64,000 nucleotides of DNA from Adiantum capillus-veneris (taxonomy: Eukaryota > Streptophyta > Polypodiopsida > Polypodiales > Pteridaceae): positions 62,488,120 through 62,552,119 of the forward strand of contig CM043956.1 of assembly GCA_014529385.2 (NCBI GenBank), given 5' to 3'. The notes under the pieces are model-generated. The model did not search any database, was not told the DNA's origin, and worked only from the letters and a program-made list of their open reading frames with translations. Both the position numbers and the translations under genes were made by a program. Each line of letters begins with the position of its first letter. Position 1 is the stretch's first letter. Positions 61,901 to 64,000 of this stretch are shown piece by piece.

Positions 61901-64000
61901 ATACACACCTATAACATAGTAGCCAGATAATATTTTTGTACTTGGGAGGATCTTGTTGATTCTCTTGTTTGGAAATTTTTTAGTGTTTGTGAATTCTTTT
62001 GGGTTAAATAGTCCATGCCCATGAGATTGTCACTATTGTGCTTTTGAATTTTTCTTACGACTCCATTATCATTCACGTTTTTGCAAGATTTGAATTCTTT
62101 TGAGTATTTTTATTGTTGCAACATAAGAGTAGGATAAGTCATTTTCCATACACATCTATGACATTGGAATGAGTTGGATCGCTCCAACAACTATTCTAGA
62201 GTTAGACTCAGAGTACTGAATGAGTTCAGACTCTCAGATGACCAAATGAGGACTTCAAACTTACTTAAAATTACAGACATGGAATGAGACAATTGGAAAT
62301 ATATTTAGATTTTGAATAAGGTTCAGACACAAGGTTTAGATATTAGAGCTTTGGAAAGATTAATTTGGAAGTACAACTCGCACAAAGCCCAACACTAAAT
62401 ATTCACCAAGCTCTACAAGATACAAAGATCAAGGACCCAAGAATAGTGACCCCAAAATAGGATTAGTGGGGCCTATTTATATGTGTTGGGACTAGGCTCA
62501 TAATGATCGAAGCAGTAATACAATGGCGGGGAACTGGTGCTAACTCCATCAGGTAACTCAAACGCCTACCAAGTAGATACTCAAAGTTAACCCGTCATAC
62601 AAGGCATCTCTAAGGGCTAGTTCCCACCTTCTACATCCTCTTCTGCTTTCTTGAATTTTGTTATGTACAAGATTTAAGACATTCATCTCTTGTGCTTGCC
62701 CTTTCATTTGTTTAAAGGCTTCTTTACCTCGGATCTTTGAACCATTTGGACTCATGGTCTAGTAGGGTTGGCTACCATCTGATTATGTGGAGTCTTGGAG
62801 GGTGCATTTTCTTTTGTGATTATTTCATATATGGGCTCTTGCTCGAGCTACTCCCTCATTTTTGTTTACCTTTCTACTTCATAAAGTGTCATGGCATGCA
62901 TCGTCTTTGTATTTGGATCATACCAAGTTTTCTTTCTCTTGGTCATGTGTCCTACCACCCTATTCAGCCTCTCGCATATTGAAGTTGTTTGTATCCATCC
63001 AACTAGATATGTTTGTTTGTATCCACCTAACTAGATCTAGCTAATTGTCTATGATTCAAGCTTCAAATAGTACCTCAAACATCTCTCTCAATTGTGGCTG
63101 TGAACTAGCTTTGTTGGCTAGTTCTTTTTCAAGAATTTCTAAAGCTTCAACTAACATCTGAAGCAATTCATTTGTGTACCTTATTAGCTAGGTGACCAGA
63201 GATCTCCATTGGGTCATCAAACCTCTATATTTAATAAGGTTATCCTTCAGCTTTGAGGTTGTGCCTTTCTTTTTAGTGTCACTCAGCACTAGCTTCCATG
63301 ACACCCATAGAGCAGTTCTTTTCTCATAACACTCTGTGATCTAATCTACTATTTGAATGTACATCATTTTGTATGAAAGCTCATTATAGATCAAGTACAT
63401 AGAGTTGGATAGAAACCTAGATAGTTCATCCTTCTTCATGGGCATGGCATACATCAAAATAGGGGAGTCTGCCATAGCCTCAATATAGTTCAAAACAATC
63501 TGATTTTTGTACCGCATCATCTTTCTGAGGACTCTGACTAGATGAATAGACTCTTCAAGGCTTGTTCATGCTTCCCATCAGTGCCAGCCTATGTAAGCCT
63601 ATATTCAGATACTCAGTCGAGTACTTGGACCACATTTGGATGAGGAATTGGCATATTTGTTGCTCATGGTAGCTTAGAGCCTTCCAATGCTTCACCATCC
63701 TCTTAATGCTCATGGGTTAGGTTTCCATTAAAATTTGTGATATCTACCAAGGACTGGTAGATAAATTTATCCATTATTGGATTATTTTATTACATTGTTG
63801 ACCTCCTTTAAATTGTCTATGGTTGCTTGCTTCTGGTCCAATATAGACAGGTATTCTTTCAGTACTTAGCGTTGAGATTTGAAATGATAATATTCAGTTC
63901 CTTATTTGCTATTCCAATTCTTTAATGGTTTTCCTCTATTGTCCATGCTCTACTTCCTCATCGATCAAAATTTCTTTGAGTTTGATTACTTCAAACCTCC
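58969..64000. other. Unassigned DNA, possibly old retroelement remnants
   Basis: 59,000-60,650 is richer in GC than the surroundings. On the minus strand it shows TATA-like motifs (tttataagg near 59,605; ttatttaaa near 59,400) and phrases such as catatcttggccgtttgaac. This could fit an old LTR or leader, but no second copy or coding part is in the window. 60,650-64,000 is AT-rich with only short open frames, no recognisable domain and no RNA gene. Confidence 0.4.

Overview
The window looks like nuclear DNA of a land plant with a large, repeat-rich genome, possibly a fern or lycophyte. The evidence is one intact host gene of the plant SKIP2/VFB F-box type, retroelements primed by initiator-Met tRNA (TGGTATCAGAGC), a chromodomain Ty3/gypsy element, several Ty1/copia elements, a plant-type LINE, and very long (CT)n, (GT)n and (AT)n microsatellites. 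The fern or lycophyte placement is inference only. There is no sign of bacterial organisation.

Layout. 1-1,254: no clear gene; a compound microsatellite and a small direct duplication. 1,255-5,508: a head-to-tail satellite of about 15 units of roughly 280 bp, each holding a long near-perfect palindrome and separated from the next by a spacer with a G-run. 8,365-19,822: an old copia-type element with paired LTRs and a 5-bp target duplication (ACAGT). A gypsy-type element (about 9,666-17,300, minus strand) sits inside it, and a LINE 3' fragment (9,708-11,817, minus) sits inside that element's LTR, giving three layers. 19,828-28,824: mostly unassigned DNA with microsatellites, one copy of an unclassified repeat (22,966-23,769), and a weak gene-like stretch with a TATA box (about 23,985-24,840). 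28,825-29,486: the second copy of that repeat. 29,487-41,333: remains of a copia family in two opposite orientations, split by a degraded gypsy chromovirus (32,065-39,418) flanked by TGAGG duplications. 41,334-44,432: intergenic DNA with microsatellites and a microsatellite palindrome. 44,433-45,959: the F-box/LRR gene. 45,960-50,076: 3' flank with a 22-bp hairpin and an acidic ORF of unknown nature. 50,077-58,968: a young, almost whole gypsy chromovirus with 1.6-kb LTRs about 99.7% alike. 58,969-64,000: unassigned.

Only the F-box gene is a confident functional host gene. Its product is expected to act as a substrate receptor in an SCF ubiquitin ligase. The rest of the window records repeated insertion: an old copia, then a younger gypsy, then a LINE; and separately an inverted copia pair, then an older chromovirus, with a recent relative of that chromovirus 11 kb away. 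The two least ordinary items are the palindrome/G-run satellite and the minus-strand gypsy, whose polymerase resembles basidiomycete fungal elements more than the usual plant lineages.
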